Below are positions 1 to 8,872 of a stretch of DNA of 64,000 nt, in pieces. Under the pieces are notes generated by a model that was not told the origin of the DNA, made no database searches, and saw nothing but the letters and a program-made list of their open reading frames with translations. A program made the position numbers and the translations under genes. Position 1 is the stretch's first letter, and each line of letters starts with the position of its first letter. This DNA comes from Numidum massiliense (lineage in GTDB: Bacteria; Bacillota; Bacilli; Thermoactinomycetales; Novibacillaceae), in NCBI RefSeq assembly GCF_001375555.1, contig NZ_CTDZ01000009.1, forward strand, positions 2,659,758-2,723,757, written 5' to 3'.

Positions 1-592
1 CGCGCTCTATTATGGCGATCACCTTAGTTCCTAGATGTTCTTCAATGACCAGTTTCAATTCGGGGTGGTACATCGATTCTTGCATAACAACCTTGACGAG
101 CGACCAATTTTTTTCTAGCAACTCAATGCGGTCGACCAGCAACGCAAACATCTCATCTTCAAACGACTGCTCGCCCGCTCCCAAAAATGACTCCAACGTC
201 TGCTTGAACAGTGGCGTTGTCGCCCTTGCCAGAACCGGATACACAATACTGAGCAGCAACCCTTTTTTCGTCTTAAAATGTTTAAAAATGGTCGCTTCTG
301 CCACGTTAGCCTTCTTGGCAATTTCGCTCGTCGAAACACCATTGTAACCTTTTTCGGCAAACAATTCAATGGCCGTTTCCAAGATGCGCCGCTGCTTTTC
401 CGTCATTCTGCTTTGTTTTTGGATGTCGGAAAACAACTGATCGATGCGCGTAGACGACCCGGATTGCCGCTCGTTTAGTTCATTCGTTTTTTCCGCCATT
501 TGCTTACTTTCATTTCGCGAAGGTTGTTCGCGTCGTGCCATCCCTTGAGCAAGCTGCTCACGTTTCCTTTGTTCCCGGTCTTGTGTTGCCAT
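1..592 (-). CDS. TetR/AcrR family repressor (C-terminus beyond window)
   Basis: Reading leftward from an ATG at 592, the frame is open to the window edge (197 codons). Residues from about 63 on form a TetR DNA-binding domain (TEKQRRILETAIELFAEKGY, then VSTSEIAKKANVAEATIFKH). The first 62 residues are a charged, Gln/Arg/Glu-rich extension unusual for the family. I kept the long start because the ATG overlaps the ATPase stop (TAATG) and an AGGAGGGAG lies 11 nt upstream, while the internal ATG at 406 has no clear ribosome site. It is the last visible gene of the exporter operon and probably binds the AGTGAGTACTCACT palindromes in the operon promoter. Ligand unknown. Confidence 0.88.
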   Translation of the reverse strand, partial: MATQDREQRKREQLAQGMARREQPSRNESKQMAEKTNELNERQSGSSTRIDQLFSDIQKQSRMTEKQRRILETAIELFAEKGYNGVSTSEIAKKANVAEATIFKHFKTKKGLLLSIVYPVLARATTPLFKQTLESFLGAGEQSFEDEMFALLVDRIELLEKNWSLVKVVMQESMYHPELKLVIEEHLGTKVIAIIER

Positions 593-1335
593 TACGTGAC
601 ACGCTCCCTCCTACAGGCGCGGACGAAAACATCCTCCAACGACGGAAGCGCCTGACCGTCCGAGTCCGCATCTGCGAATTGCTGGCGCAACGCGCTGACC
701 GTTCCTTCCGCTACGATTTCCCCGGCATTCATGAACGCCACGCGGTCGCAGTGTTCCGCCTCGTCCATATAGTGGGTCGTCACGACAATCGTCATCCCCG
801 ACGCGGCGAGTTCGTACAACCAGTCCCACATCACCCGTCTTGCGATCGGGTCGACGCCGCTCGTCGGTTCATCTAAAAACAACAGCTGCGGCTCATGCAC
901 GATGGCGCAAGCAAACGCGACCCGCTGCCGAATCCCACTGCTAAGTGAGTATACCACTTTTTCCTGAACATGGCTAATGTCGAACTGCCTTAGCAACGTT
1001 GCAATGCGTTCTTCCCTGTTCGCCACGTTGTACAGCTGACTGTAAAACGATAAATTTTCCCGCACCGTTAGATCGTCGTACAGCGAAAACTTTTGCGACA
1101 TGTAACCGATGCGCTGTTTAATGTACGCTCTCCCGGACACGAGATCGCGCCCTAACACTTCGCCGTGGCCGGACGTCGGGACGAGGAGACCGCAGAGCAT
1201 TTTTATGAGCGTCGTTTTGCCCGCCCCATTCGCCCCTAACAGCCCGTAAACCGTCCCTTTCCCCACTGCTAAGTCGACATTTTTTACAGCCGTAAATTTA
1301 CCGAACCGTTTAGTGATCCCACGTAAAACAATCAA
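592..1335 (-). CDS. ABC exporter ATP-binding protein
   Basis: A 247-residue single ABC ATPase domain. Walker A is GANGAGKTT (about 34-42), the signature is the degenerate LSSGIRQRV, Walker B is LLFLDEPTSGVD and the switch histidine is in THYMDEAE. It starts with TTG preceded by AGGAGGGG with a 7-nt spacer, and overlaps the previous ATPase stop by 4 nt (TTGA), indicating translational coupling. With the second ATPase and the ABC-2 permease it should form a drug or lipid exporter of the YbhF/YhiH-CcmA type. The signature serine in place of the first glycine is worth noting but occurs in this group. Confidence 0.92.
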   Translation of the reverse strand: MIVLRGITKRFGKFTAVKNVDLAVGKGTVYGLLGANGAGKTTLIKMLCGLLVPTSGHGEVLGRDLVSGRAYIKQRIGYMSQKFSLYDDLTVRENLSFYSQLYNVANREERIATLLRQFDISHVQEKVVYSLSSGIRQRVAFACAIVHEPQLLFLDEPTSGVDPIARRVMWDWLYELAASGMTIVVTTHYMDEAEHCDRVAFMNAGEIVAEGTVSALRQQFADADSDGQALPSLEDVFVRACRRERVT

Positions 1336-2393
1336 CAGCGATCCCCTCCTTTTGTACCGCCTTCTTTATCATGTTTTAGGCTGCCACCTTTAGCTACCTC
1401 TTTATCCACTTTTTCACCTGAATATCCAGCCGCTTTCACCGCAGCGATAAACACGTCCTCCATGCGCGGCGCCCGTTCCTCCCATGCGAAATCAAAATCG
1501 TGCCCGTGCGCTTGTTGCTCTCGGTGCTCTCGTTGCTGACGTTGCCACTGCTGCAGAACCTGTGCTGCCGCCCGTTCATCGTCGACGATCAACACCGTAT
1601 CACTGCCGCGGGAATACGTATTGGCGATTCCATCCTGACCTCTTAGCCCATTCGCCAAGGCTCGCCGCAAGTGACCGCTCTCCGGGACAACCCACACGCG
1701 GAACGGGTACCGAGCGTAAAGCTCCCGCGGGCTCCCGTATTGCACCGTTTGTCCCTCGTGCAACAGTAACACGCGATCACAGCGCTCCGCTTCGTCTAAA
1801 TACTGAGTCGCGTAAAGGACAGAAACGCCGTCTTTGGCTACTTTTTGAATGAGCTTTAGCAACTCGCGCCGCGCGAGCGGATCGACACCGTTCGTTAGCT
1901 CATCGAGCACGAGCAAGCTCGGTCGATGCAACAAACTAACAGCGATACTCAATTTCTGTTTCATCCCTCCCGATAACGCCTGCGCCAGCCGATCGCGAAA
2001 CGGCGCCAACCCCGTCCACTCTAGCAGTTCATCACCGCGCTGTTTGAGCTCCTGCTTGGTCAGTCCGTAGAGTGCCCCGAAGAAGGAAATGTTTTCTTGT
2101 ATACTCATATCGCCGTACAAACTGAACGGCTGCGACACATAACCGAGACGTACGTCTTTGTCCAATACCACTTCCCCTGCCGCTGGCTTCACGAGACCGA
2201 CAACCGCGCGCAAAAGACTCGTCTTTCCCGCCCCGTCGGCACCGATCACCCCGAGGATCTCCCCTCGCTTTAGCGTAAACGTGACGTCATCTATCGCGCG
2301 GTTCCCCCGATAGGCAACGCATAAATCGTCCACGCGTAAAGGCGTGTCAGTAGACGCGTTAGACATATGCGTTAAAGCCGGATCGTTCACCAC
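1332..2393 (-). CDS. ABC exporter ATP-binding protein, long form
   Basis: 353 residues. An ABC ATPase domain (Walker A GADGAGKTS, signature LSGGMKQKLSIA, Walker B LLVLDELTNGVD with Leu in place of the usual Pro, switch ATQYLDEAE) is followed by about 130 residues typical of ABC-2 exporter ATPases (DUF4162-like). A charged Lys/Gly-rich tail closes it. The GTG start at 2393 has AGGGGTGG 5 nt upstream; a later ATG at 2366 lacks a ribosome site. Two different ATPases with one visible permease suggests a heterodimeric engine; a second permease may lie beyond the left edge. Substrate unknown. Confidence 0.9.
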   Translation of the reverse strand: MVNDPALTHMSNASTDTPLRVDDLCVAYRGNRAIDDVTFTLKRGEILGVIGADGAGKTSLLRAVVGLVKPAAGEVVLDKDVRLGYVSQPFSLYGDMSIQENISFFGALYGLTKQELKQRGDELLEWTGLAPFRDRLAQALSGGMKQKLSIAVSLLHRPSLLVLDELTNGVDPLARRELLKLIQKVAKDGVSVLYATQYLDEAERCDRVLLLHEGQTVQYGSPRELYARYPFRVWVVPESGHLRRALANGLRGQDGIANTYSRGSDTVLIVDDERAAAQVLQQWQRQQREHREQQAHGHDFDFAWEERAPRMEDVFIAAVKAAGYSGEKVDKEVAKGGSLKHDKEGGTKGGDRC

Positions 2394-2467
2394 CTAAACC
2401 ACCCCTGTCTGAAAATATTACCCGCTTGTCGCGGTATACTTGTTGCGGTACAGCGTGCCTCACTTTG

Positions 2468-3787
2468 TTAGCGAACCCCACGGCGAAAGCGCACCACCGC
2501 AAAGAGCAAGATCAACAACGCGTACACTGCCAGAATGAGCGCCGGTTGGGCATATGTAGCGATCTCGGCACCTTTTAGAAACTCACCGCGACTGATTGGG
2601 ACGTAATACGTGAGCGGCAATAAATACGCGACCCAGCGAATTCCCCACGGCATCGCCTCCAGCGGAAAAATGAACCCCGATAAAATAATTTGCGGCACGA
2701 GTGTCAACACCGCAAGTTGCATCGCTTGCTGTTGGTTCACCGACACGGTCGAGACGAGCAACCCGATACCTAAACTACACACTAAAAAGACGAGTGAGAC
2801 GAGGAAATACGGGAAAAAGCTTCCTTTAAACGGGACGTCATACAAATAGACGCCGAGCAAAAAGACGAGCAGGAAGTCGACGGTTGCAATGAGCACGTAC
2901 GGCAGCACTTTTCCGAGCATCAACTCGAGTGAAGAGAGTGGTGAGACGACGAGTTGTTCCAGCGTACCCCGTTCTTTTTCCTTCACAATGCCTAATGCGG
3001 TCATTAACGTCGTAATAAAAATGAGCACAAGTCCAACTAATCCGGGAATCATCACTTGCACCGTCTTCATGTCCTCGTTGTACAACACGTCAACGTCTGG
3101 CTGTGCCTCTGCTAGGTCGGGAATTTTCCCCAACGCCTCATCGGCGCGCTGTTCGATCTGCCCAGCGAGCTTCTCTTTTAATTGTTGCTGCATTCCTTGC
3201 ATCCCTTGCCCAATCCCCTCGCGCAGCGCCGCAAACTGTTCCGGGGGCAACATCTGTGAAAGTTCTGCAACTTGCGGTAACTCCGTCACGTCCACGTCTA
3301 ATTCGATATCCGCGTGCGTCATCGATGCGCGTATCTCCTCTTTTAGCTCCGCTACGCGCTCTTGCTGTAAGTCACTCCAAAACTCCTGAAAATGCCGACT
3401 AAAGGCTTGCGCAGAAAACAGTTGCGACCCGTCGACGAAAATATGCGGTTTATCTTTCGTCGATAGCCACTCATACCCGCGCGGGATCACGATTGCTGCA
3501 TCGATCTGCCCTTCCTTTAACGCTTGCTTAGCCTCCGCTCGGTTCCAATCGTTTCCAGTTAGTTGAAAATGGTCATCCTTTCGCAACTGCTTGGCGATTT
3601 CTGTACTGACCTCGTTGTGTGCCTCGTCGACATAGGCGACGTCGAGTTGTTCGATGTCAAAATTGACCGCATAGCCAAAAGCAACCAACCAGAGTACCGG
3701 TAACATAATGAGCATCGCTAACGTGCGCCGATCGCGCTTTAACTGCACGAATTCCTTGCGAACTAAAGCCAGTAAACGTCGCATCAT
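2468..3787 (-). CDS. ABC-2 type exporter permease
   Basis: 439 residues. One N-terminal membrane helix (TLAMLIMLPVLWLVAFGYAV) is followed by a large extracytoplasmic domain of roughly 200 residues containing the Gln-rich stretch QGMQGMQQQLKEKL, then five or six C-terminal helices. This is the YhhJ/DrrB-like ABC2_membrane_3 layout, with the FITTLMTALGIVKEKERGTLEQL coupling region. Two ATGs in a row begin the frame; GAGG gives a better spacing (6 nt) to the second, at 3784. It is the first gene of the operon, followed after 74 nt by the long ATPase. Confidence 0.9.
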   Translation of the reverse strand: MMRRLLALVRKEFVQLKRDRRTLAMLIMLPVLWLVAFGYAVNFDIEQLDVAYVDEAHNEVSTEIAKQLRKDDHFQLTGNDWNRAEAKQALKEGQIDAAIVIPRGYEWLSTKDKPHIFVDGSQLFSAQAFSRHFQEFWSDLQQERVAELKEEIRASMTHADIELDVDVTELPQVAELSQMLPPEQFAALREGIGQGMQGMQQQLKEKLAGQIEQRADEALGKIPDLAEAQPDVDVLYNEDMKTVQVMIPGLVGLVLIFITTLMTALGIVKEKERGTLEQLVVSPLSSLELMLGKVLPYVLIATVDFLLVFLLGVYLYDVPFKGSFFPYFLVSLVFLVCSLGIGLLVSTVSVNQQQAMQLAVLTLVPQIILSGFIFPLEAMPWGIRWVAYLLPLTYYVPISRGEFLKGAEIATYAQPALILAVYALLILLFAVVRFRRGVR

Positions 3788-3818
3788 TTTCCTCTACACC
3801 CCATTCATAAAATATAGT

Positions 3819-3876
3819 GGACGACTGACGCAGGTTGCACCCGTCATGGACGACAGACACAGGTTGCACCCGTCAT
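3819..3876. repeat. Tandem 29-bp duplication in the 5' UTR
   Basis: Two adjacent 29-bp copies (3819-3847 and 3848-3876) differ at two positions and share the core CAGGTTGCACCCGTCAT. They lie between the operator-promoter and the permease start, so they are in the leader of the exporter mRNA. Confidence 0.85.
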
Positions 3877-3915
3877 CGTGGAACAAAGTTCCTCTCTCCA
3901 CAGGTCACATTTTAT

Positions 3916-3994
3916 AGTGAGTACTCACTTTAATGTTAACAGTATATACCCGAGACTATGTCGTTGTCAATCGTTTTTATAGTGAGTACTCACT
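3916..3994 (-). promoter_or_regulatory. Exporter promoter between two TetR operators
   Basis: The identical perfect 14-bp palindrome AGTGAGTACTCACT occurs at 3916-3929 and 3981-3994. Between them, on the minus strand, is a sigma-A promoter: -35 TTGACA (3965-3970), 18-nt spacer, -10 TATACT (3941-3946). One palindrome therefore covers the predicted start site and the other sits upstream of the -35. This is the layout expected for autorepression by the TetR protein encoded at the end of the same operon (inference from position and symmetry). Confidence 0.85.
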
Positions 3995-4199
3995 TAATGA
4001 TCGTTCACTCTTAATCCCCTCATGAAATGCTTCGCTTTTAAAACACTTCCCTTTTCGCAATGTCAATGATCTATAATAATCTATGGTGCGTATAACGCGT
4101 GTAAGATGCTTGTATGATGGATAATGGATGAGTGTTTCACAGTGTGACATAAGTGTCAATCGTTAATAGGAAACCTAATTTATAGTGGGAGGTACAAGA

Positions 4200-4703
4200 G
4201 TGAGTGCTGAACAACGCCCTACCGTAACTATTCCGCAGACGCCGTTAGAGAAGACCTTAAATATCATTTCCTTAATTTTCTTTCTCGCAATTCTCGTTTA
4301 CCTAATCGCCAGATGGTCAGCGATCCCTGACAAAATACCGACTCACTTTAACTTTAAGGGAGAAGCGGATCGCTGGGGGAATAAGGGGTCTATTTGGCTC
4401 CTTCCGATTGTCGGAGTGTTCCCTTGGGTCATTATGACGTTTTTCGAGAAAGTCCCGCACATGCTTAACTTCCCTACGAAAATAACGGAAGAAAACGCGG
4501 AACGACAATATAAAAACTGTCGGCTTATGATCAACGTCTTAAAAAATGAAATACTGCTCTTATTCGTGTACCTTATCTATACCACTGAACGAGTCGCCTG
4601 CGGCCATCGCGAAACGATAGGCACTTGGACGATACCAATAATACTAATCGTTACTTTAGGGTCACTAGCCTTCTTTACTGTCCGCTCGATTCGCCTAAAA
4701 TAG
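4200..4703 (+). CDS. DUF1648 family membrane protein
   Basis: 167 residues from the GTG at 4200, chosen because GGGAGG (4187-4192) precedes it by 7 nt; the frame extends upstream to 4185 but that start would lie inside the ribosome site. Four predicted membrane segments. The region IPDKIPTHFNFKGEADRWG is the DUF1648 signature also seen in SdpI-like proteins and related sporulation or stress membrane proteins. Function unknown. It is transcribed away from the exporter operon, and the exporter operators lie about 200 bp upstream. Confidence 0.8.
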   Translation: MSAEQRPTVTIPQTPLEKTLNIISLIFFLAILVYLIARWSAIPDKIPTHFNFKGEADRWGNKGSIWLLPIVGVFPWVIMTFFEKVPHMLNFPTKITEENAERQYKNCRLMINVLKNEILLLFVYLIYTTERVACGHRETIGTWTIPIILIVTLGSLAFFTVRSIRLK

Positions 4704-4740
4704 CTTGCAAACACGGCAGAATCTCCCCCAGCAACTTAAC

Positions 4741-4778
4741 TGAGCCTTCCCCAGCAGCATGACAGCAGGGAAGGCTCA
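4741..4778. terminator. Hairpin between converging genes
   Basis: Perfect 11-bp stem TGAGCCTTCCC / GGGAAGGCTCA with a 16-nt loop, placed between two genes that converge here. There is no strong U tract on either side, so terminator activity is inferred from position. Confidence 0.6.
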
Positions 4779-4831
4779 AGTCCATCTCTATCGATCAAAG
4801 TTTCGGCGATGTTCCCGCCCGCTACGACCGA

Positions 4832-6556
4832 TTAATTCTCCGCCTTCTCCGCAGCGCGTTCACGTTCAGCGGTTTGGAGCTCACGCCACAAAATTTTCCC
4901 GCTGCTCGTCATCGGAAGCGACTCCCTAAACTCAATGACGCGCGGATATTTGTAAGCCGCCATCTGCTCCTTCGCCCAAGCGATGATTTCCTCTTCCGTC
5001 ACCTTCCCTTTAGATTCGTCGTTTAAAATGACGAACGCCTTCACCGTTTCTCCTCGCCGCGGGTCAGGTACGCCGACGACACACGCTTGTTGCACCGCGG
5101 GATGCTTGTATAAAAGAGACTCCACCTCGGTCGGCCATACTTTATATCCAGAGGCGTTAATCATGCGCTTCACCCGGTCGACGATAAAAAAGTAGCCCTC
5201 CTCGTCCATCGTGACGATATCGCCCGTGCGGAAATACCGTTTATGCCCAATCTCGATAAAAGACTGCTCATTTTCTTCCGGCCGGTTATAGTAGCCTCTA
5301 AACAGTTGCGGCCCGTTGACGACGAGTTCCCCCGCTTCACCGACACCGAGTTCGCGACCGGTTAACGGATCGATCACCCGCGCCTCGACATCGAACGAAG
5401 GGATTCCGAGACATTGCAGTTTCGGTCGATCCGGTGGGTTAAAGTGCGTATGGGACATCGACTCGGAAAGCCCGTACCCTTCGACAAAGCGAAGCCCCGT
5501 CACCTGGTACAGCTTTTCCCCGACTGCGGCTGGCAACGGTGCGCCTCCGCCCGCAATCACCTGCAAGGACGATATATCGTAATCGCCTAAACGCGGGTTC
5601 GCCAAAAAGTCGATGAGCATCGTACTAATGTTGACCCAGTGCGTACAGCCGAACGCTTTGATCGCCTTCGCGGCGTAATCGCGATCCCAGCGGGTTAAGA
5701 TGACCATGGCACTCCCCGCATAAAGCGGCGTATGCATACTGTGGAGCATCCCCGTCACGTGAAAGAGCGGCAGCGACACTAAAGAAACGGCATCGGCAGT
5801 CGTGTTCACCCAATGGTACGCGCCGACCGTATTCGCCTGTACGGAAGCGTTCGTGTGCACACATCCTTTTGGCAGACCAGTCGTGCCCGACGTATAAGGC
5901 ATAACCGCGACATCGTCACAGTGTCCCTCATACGGAGATGGTCTCCCGCCAGCTGCGAGGGCGTCAACCCATAACATGTCATCGGGAAACGGATGGCGGG
6001 GCGCCCGCACTTCCGCCGGCAAACTGGATAAAGCGCTTTCCTTATTTGCATCACCTAGTGCCACCAGAGCCCGAGCCGTACCCTCGACATCGGCATAATC
6101 CGCATAAGCGGCGACAATCATGTTCTCCAGCGTCGTCGACTGCTTCAACGGTGCGACGCGGTCGTACAACTCCTGACCGACGAGCGCGTGCCTAATGCCG
6201 CAGTCTTGCACATAAAAAGCGAGTTCTTCCGCTTTATTCATCGGGTTGATCGGTACGACGACGGCGCGAATCCGCAAAATCGCATAATAGCTAATAACAA
6301 ACTGGGGCGAGTTTTGCATGAACAACAGCACGTGTTCGCCTTTTCTCACCTGCAGCGTTTTTTCCAAATACCCGGCAAGTGCCTCCACCTCGCGGTGGAG
6401 CTCAGCGTACGTGTACGAGCGACCGTAATAATAAATCGCCGTTTTTTGCGGGTATTTTTTCGTCGACATGGCCAAGTTGTCGTACAGCGTCGTCTCCGGA
6501 ACAGTTAACGTTTTCGTTACACGCTTCGGCCAAAATTGGAAGTGTGCATTGTGCAT
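4832..6556 (-). CDS. Long-chain acyl-CoA synthetase (AMP-forming)
   Basis: 574 residues from the ATG at 6556 (AGAGG with an 8-nt spacer; the frame also has a GTG three codons earlier). ANL-superfamily motifs appear in order: phosphate loop MPYTSGTTGLPKG, GYGLSE, the hinge region YFRTGDIVTMDEEGYFFIVD and the catalytic lysine in SSGKILWREL. It activates a fatty acid to its acyl-CoA with ATP, at the membrane or in the cytosol. Neighbours (acyl-CoA dehydrogenase, SDR, APH-like kinase, TetR) make beta-oxidation of fatty or branched acids the likely pathway. A cre-like site lies upstream. Confidence 0.9.
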   Translation of the reverse strand: MHNAHFQFWPKRVTKTLTVPETTLYDNLAMSTKKYPQKTAIYYYGRSYTYAELHREVEALAGYLEKTLQVRKGEHVLLFMQNSPQFVISYYAILRIRAVVVPINPMNKAEELAFYVQDCGIRHALVGQELYDRVAPLKQSTTLENMIVAAYADYADVEGTARALVALGDANKESALSSLPAEVRAPRHPFPDDMLWVDALAAGGRPSPYEGHCDDVAVMPYTSGTTGLPKGCVHTNASVQANTVGAYHWVNTTADAVSLVSLPLFHVTGMLHSMHTPLYAGSAMVILTRWDRDYAAKAIKAFGCTHWVNISTMLIDFLANPRLGDYDISSLQVIAGGGAPLPAAVGEKLYQVTGLRFVEGYGLSESMSHTHFNPPDRPKLQCLGIPSFDVEARVIDPLTGRELGVGEAGELVVNGPQLFRGYYNRPEENEQSFIEIGHKRYFRTGDIVTMDEEGYFFIVDRVKRMINASGYKVWPTEVESLLYKHPAVQQACVVGVPDPRRGETVKAFVILNDESKGKVTEEEIIAWAKEQMAAYKYPRVIEFRESLPMTSSGKILWRELQTAERERAAEKAEN

Positions 6557-6586
6557 AGCTCTCACCTCTAACTGTTTTAATGTATC

Positions 6587-6600
6587 GGTAAGCGTTTACA
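6587..6600 (-). promoter_or_regulatory. Possible CcpA (cre) site upstream of acyl-CoA synthetase
   Basis: On the minus strand the sequence TGTAAACGCTTACC matches the catabolite-responsive element TGWAANCGNTNWCA at 13 of 14 positions. It lies 31-44 nt upstream of the acyl-CoA synthetase start. Catabolite repression of acyl-CoA synthetases is known in Bacillus; here it is inferred from the motif alone. Confidence 0.55.
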
Positions 6601-6798
6601 ACTCGTGTGTATGCGGTTTACCGACTTGCATCGTTCGTACAGCAGGACGTACGACGCACATCGCACGTACTGCCTCCCACAAAAAGATTACCGCGTGCAT
6701 GCCCTTATTATTCGCTACGGGCATGTACTCTTCCTCCTGCTAATCCTCCTGTGCTAATCCTCCTGCTAATCCTCCTGCTAACGGCCAATCTATTTTTC

Positions 6799-7863
6799 TT
6801 AACCACCCCCTGCCGTGACCAACGCATGCTGAATGAGACGCCGGACAAATTCGTTAAAGCGGGCAAAGCGCGGATCGTCTGTCTGCCCCTTTTTATAGCG
6901 GTAATATATTTGCTGACAAATGACGGCAAGTTTAAAGTAGGCAAACGTCACATAAAAATGAATGTGTGACACATCGCGTCCACTTTTCTGCGCATACCGT
7001 TCAATAAACTGTTTCCGCGTGAAAAAGCCGCCCAACACCGTGACCGGGGGCTTCCCTAGTCCATTTCGCAACAACTCGGGGTCGTCGACTTCGAACCAAT
7101 AACTCATCGCCGCTCCGACATCCGCTAACGGATCGCCGACTGTCGCCATCTCCCAATCAAACAGGCCGGTCATACGAGAAAAATCAGGTGAAAACATCGC
7201 ATTGTTCAACTTGTAGTCGTAGTGAATGACTGTCGCTTCTCGAGAAGGCGGCAAATGCGTCACCATCCAGCGCGCAAGCTCCTCAACCTCTTGGATCTCA
7301 TCCGTTTTTGCCCGCTCATAACGACCGATCCACCCGTGTACTTGGCGCTCCATAAAACCTTCCGGTTTACTCATCGCCGTTAGTCCCGTCTTTGTATAGT
7401 CGATGCGGTGCAAAGCAACTAACGTATCGACCATTTGTTCCGAGATTTGTCGCCCAAGCTGTTTCGTATCGGCGATCCCAGCGGGGAATTCACTGTCGAG
7501 CACAATCCCTTTCCGCCGTTCCATCACAAAAAACGGACTGCCGACGATGCGCGTATCGTTGGAAAAGAGGTACGGCTTAGGTGCCGCTGGAAAAACGGGG
7601 TTTAGGTACGAAAGGATCTTGTATTCCCGTTCCATGTCGTGTGCCTTCGGCGCGACCGGACCGAGTGGCGGACGTCGTAACACCGCCTCCCACCCCCCGA
7701 TGCGCAGTAAATACGTCAAATTCGAATGCCCCGCCCCAAATTGTTCAATCTCTAAGTCACCGTCAGGTACGTCCGGCAATTCCGCACGCAAAAAGCGCGC
7801 AACGACTGCCGCGTCCAACTCCTCGCCCTTTCTTACCGCGATTGTGTCCTTCATCTGCGTCAT
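6799..7863 (-). CDS. APH-family kinase, acyl-CoA metabolism type
   Basis: 354 residues. The start at 7863 follows AAAGGAGAGG closely, although the frame is open 42 codons further up. It is an aminoglycoside-phosphotransferase/choline-kinase fold protein: catalytic loop VIHYDYKLNNAMF (the usual HGDY/HGDL is here HYDY) and metal-binding GLFDWEMATVGDPLADVG. Relatives fused or linked to acyl-CoA dehydrogenases (ACAD10/11 type) phosphorylate 4-hydroxy-acyl-CoAs for beta-oxidation. Its position among acyl-CoA genes supports that role over antibiotic resistance, though the substrate is inferred. Confidence 0.82.
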   Translation of the reverse strand: MTQMKDTIAVRKGEELDAAVVARFLRAELPDVPDGDLEIEQFGAGHSNLTYLLRIGGWEAVLRRPPLGPVAPKAHDMEREYKILSYLNPVFPAAPKPYLFSNDTRIVGSPFFVMERRKGIVLDSEFPAGIADTKQLGRQISEQMVDTLVALHRIDYTKTGLTAMSKPEGFMERQVHGWIGRYERAKTDEIQEVEELARWMVTHLPPSREATVIHYDYKLNNAMFSPDFSRMTGLFDWEMATVGDPLADVGAAMSYWFEVDDPELLRNGLGKPPVTVLGGFFTRKQFIERYAQKSGRDVSHIHFYVTFAYFKLAVICQQIYYRYKKGQTDDPRFARFNEFVRRLIQHALVTAGGG

Positions 7864-8064
7864 ATTTCCTCTCCTTTCATTTCTCCTTTCGTATGAACGA
7901 TGATTAATCTCGTATCTCAAATGATGCGTCGCTTCTACCTCCAGTGTATATTCCCTACCTCCAGTGTACATACCGCTTTCCCCGTTCACCGCTTACTCAT
8001 CGTCCGACGTGACTTTCACCCGTGACCCCCGCCTGCATAACGATCCGATGTACCCTACACCTAC

Positions 8065-8670
8065 TTAACAGTCCGGCGTGATCTCAGCTCCTTCGGCAAC
8101 CTCAGCGAATGGGGTGATCCCCTGTAAAATCATCGTCATAAAAATATGCGTCAGCTCTTCTGCCGTAACGCCCCCGTGTGGGTCGAACCACTGGTAACTC
8201 CAGTTCGTCATCCCGAGAATTGCGAAGGCGACCATTTGTGCCTGTAGATTTTCGCGAAACTCTCCCCTACGAATCCCCTCGGAAACGATCTGCTCAATAT
8301 TTTTACGGAACGTCGTCCGTTTTTCGCGAATGTCGGCGGCGTTTTCCGGCGACAAATGGCGCATCTCGCGAAAAAACACGCGCCCGCTCGGCCCTTTCTC
8401 TTGAATATCCCCGATCAACAGATAGACGTTCTGGTGCAACTTTTCCTTGAAGGTCGTCGATCGTTCGGCCATAATAGCCGCCTGCCTACGCAGCAGATCG
8501 TCGATGTACGCTAGGTGAATCTCCATCAGCAGCTGTTCTTTACTCGAAAAATAGTAATAAAATGTGCCCTTGGTCACCTTCAGCGCATCGACAATGTCTT
8601 GAATGGATGTCTGGCTAAACCCTTTTTGCTCAAACAGCCGGATACTTTGCGCAACAATTTTGTCTCTCAT
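8065..8670 (-). CDS. TetR family regulator (FadR-like)
   Basis: 201 residues. The N-terminal HTH (SIQDIVDALKVTKGTFYYYF) precedes a helical ligand domain of the kind found in Bacillus fatty-acid-degradation repressors. Ribosome site GGAGG lies about 12 nt from the ATG. It is embedded among acyl-CoA genes, so an acyl-CoA ligand is likely. The best candidate operator in the window is the ACCGGT-centred palindrome inside the acyl-CoA dehydrogenase promoter (11148-11165). Confidence 0.88.
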   Translation of the reverse strand: MRDKIVAQSIRLFEQKGFSQTSIQDIVDALKVTKGTFYYYFSSKEQLLMEIHLAYIDDLLRRQAAIMAERSTTFKEKLHQNVYLLIGDIQEKGPSGRVFFREMRHLSPENAADIREKRTTFRKNIEQIVSEGIRRGEFRENLQAQMVAFAILGMTNWSYQWFDPHGGVTAEELTHIFMTMILQGITPFAEVAEGAEITPDC

Positions 8671-8734
8671 GGTGTCTTCGTTCCTCCGTTAGGCTGTGTC
8701 CTCATGTTGGTTCACTCATTCACGTTTCACTTAG

Positions 8735-8827
8735 TCACGTTTCACTTAATCATGTGCATCCATGTTCATATTTCACTTATTCACGTTTCACTTAATCATG
8801 CGCATCCATGTGCATGTTTCACTTATA
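8735..8827. repeat. Tandem 46-bp imperfect repeat
   Basis: Two copies with a 46-bp period (8736-8781 and 8782-8827), each built of the short words CACGTTTCACTTAATCATG and GCATCCATGT. They lie between the TetR gene and the SDR gene. No coding capacity. Confidence 0.75.
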
Positions 8828-8872
8828 CACTGTAACGTTTTTACAGCACATCTTCCACCAATGTTGTCCCCG

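Noticed and set aside
4200-4703. SdpI immunity or signal-transduction protein
   Set aside because: The DUF1648 region is present but the rest of the SdpI architecture and the sdp genes are absent.
6799-7863. Aminoglycoside resistance phosphotransferase
   Set aside because: The fold is shared, but the catalytic loop variant and the acyl-CoA gene neighbours fit the ACAD10/11-type kinase better.
8735-8827. Regularly repeated motif that could suggest a CRISPR array
   Set aside because: Only two 46-bp units, directly abutting with no unique spacers; internal words are simple duplications. No cas genes in the window.
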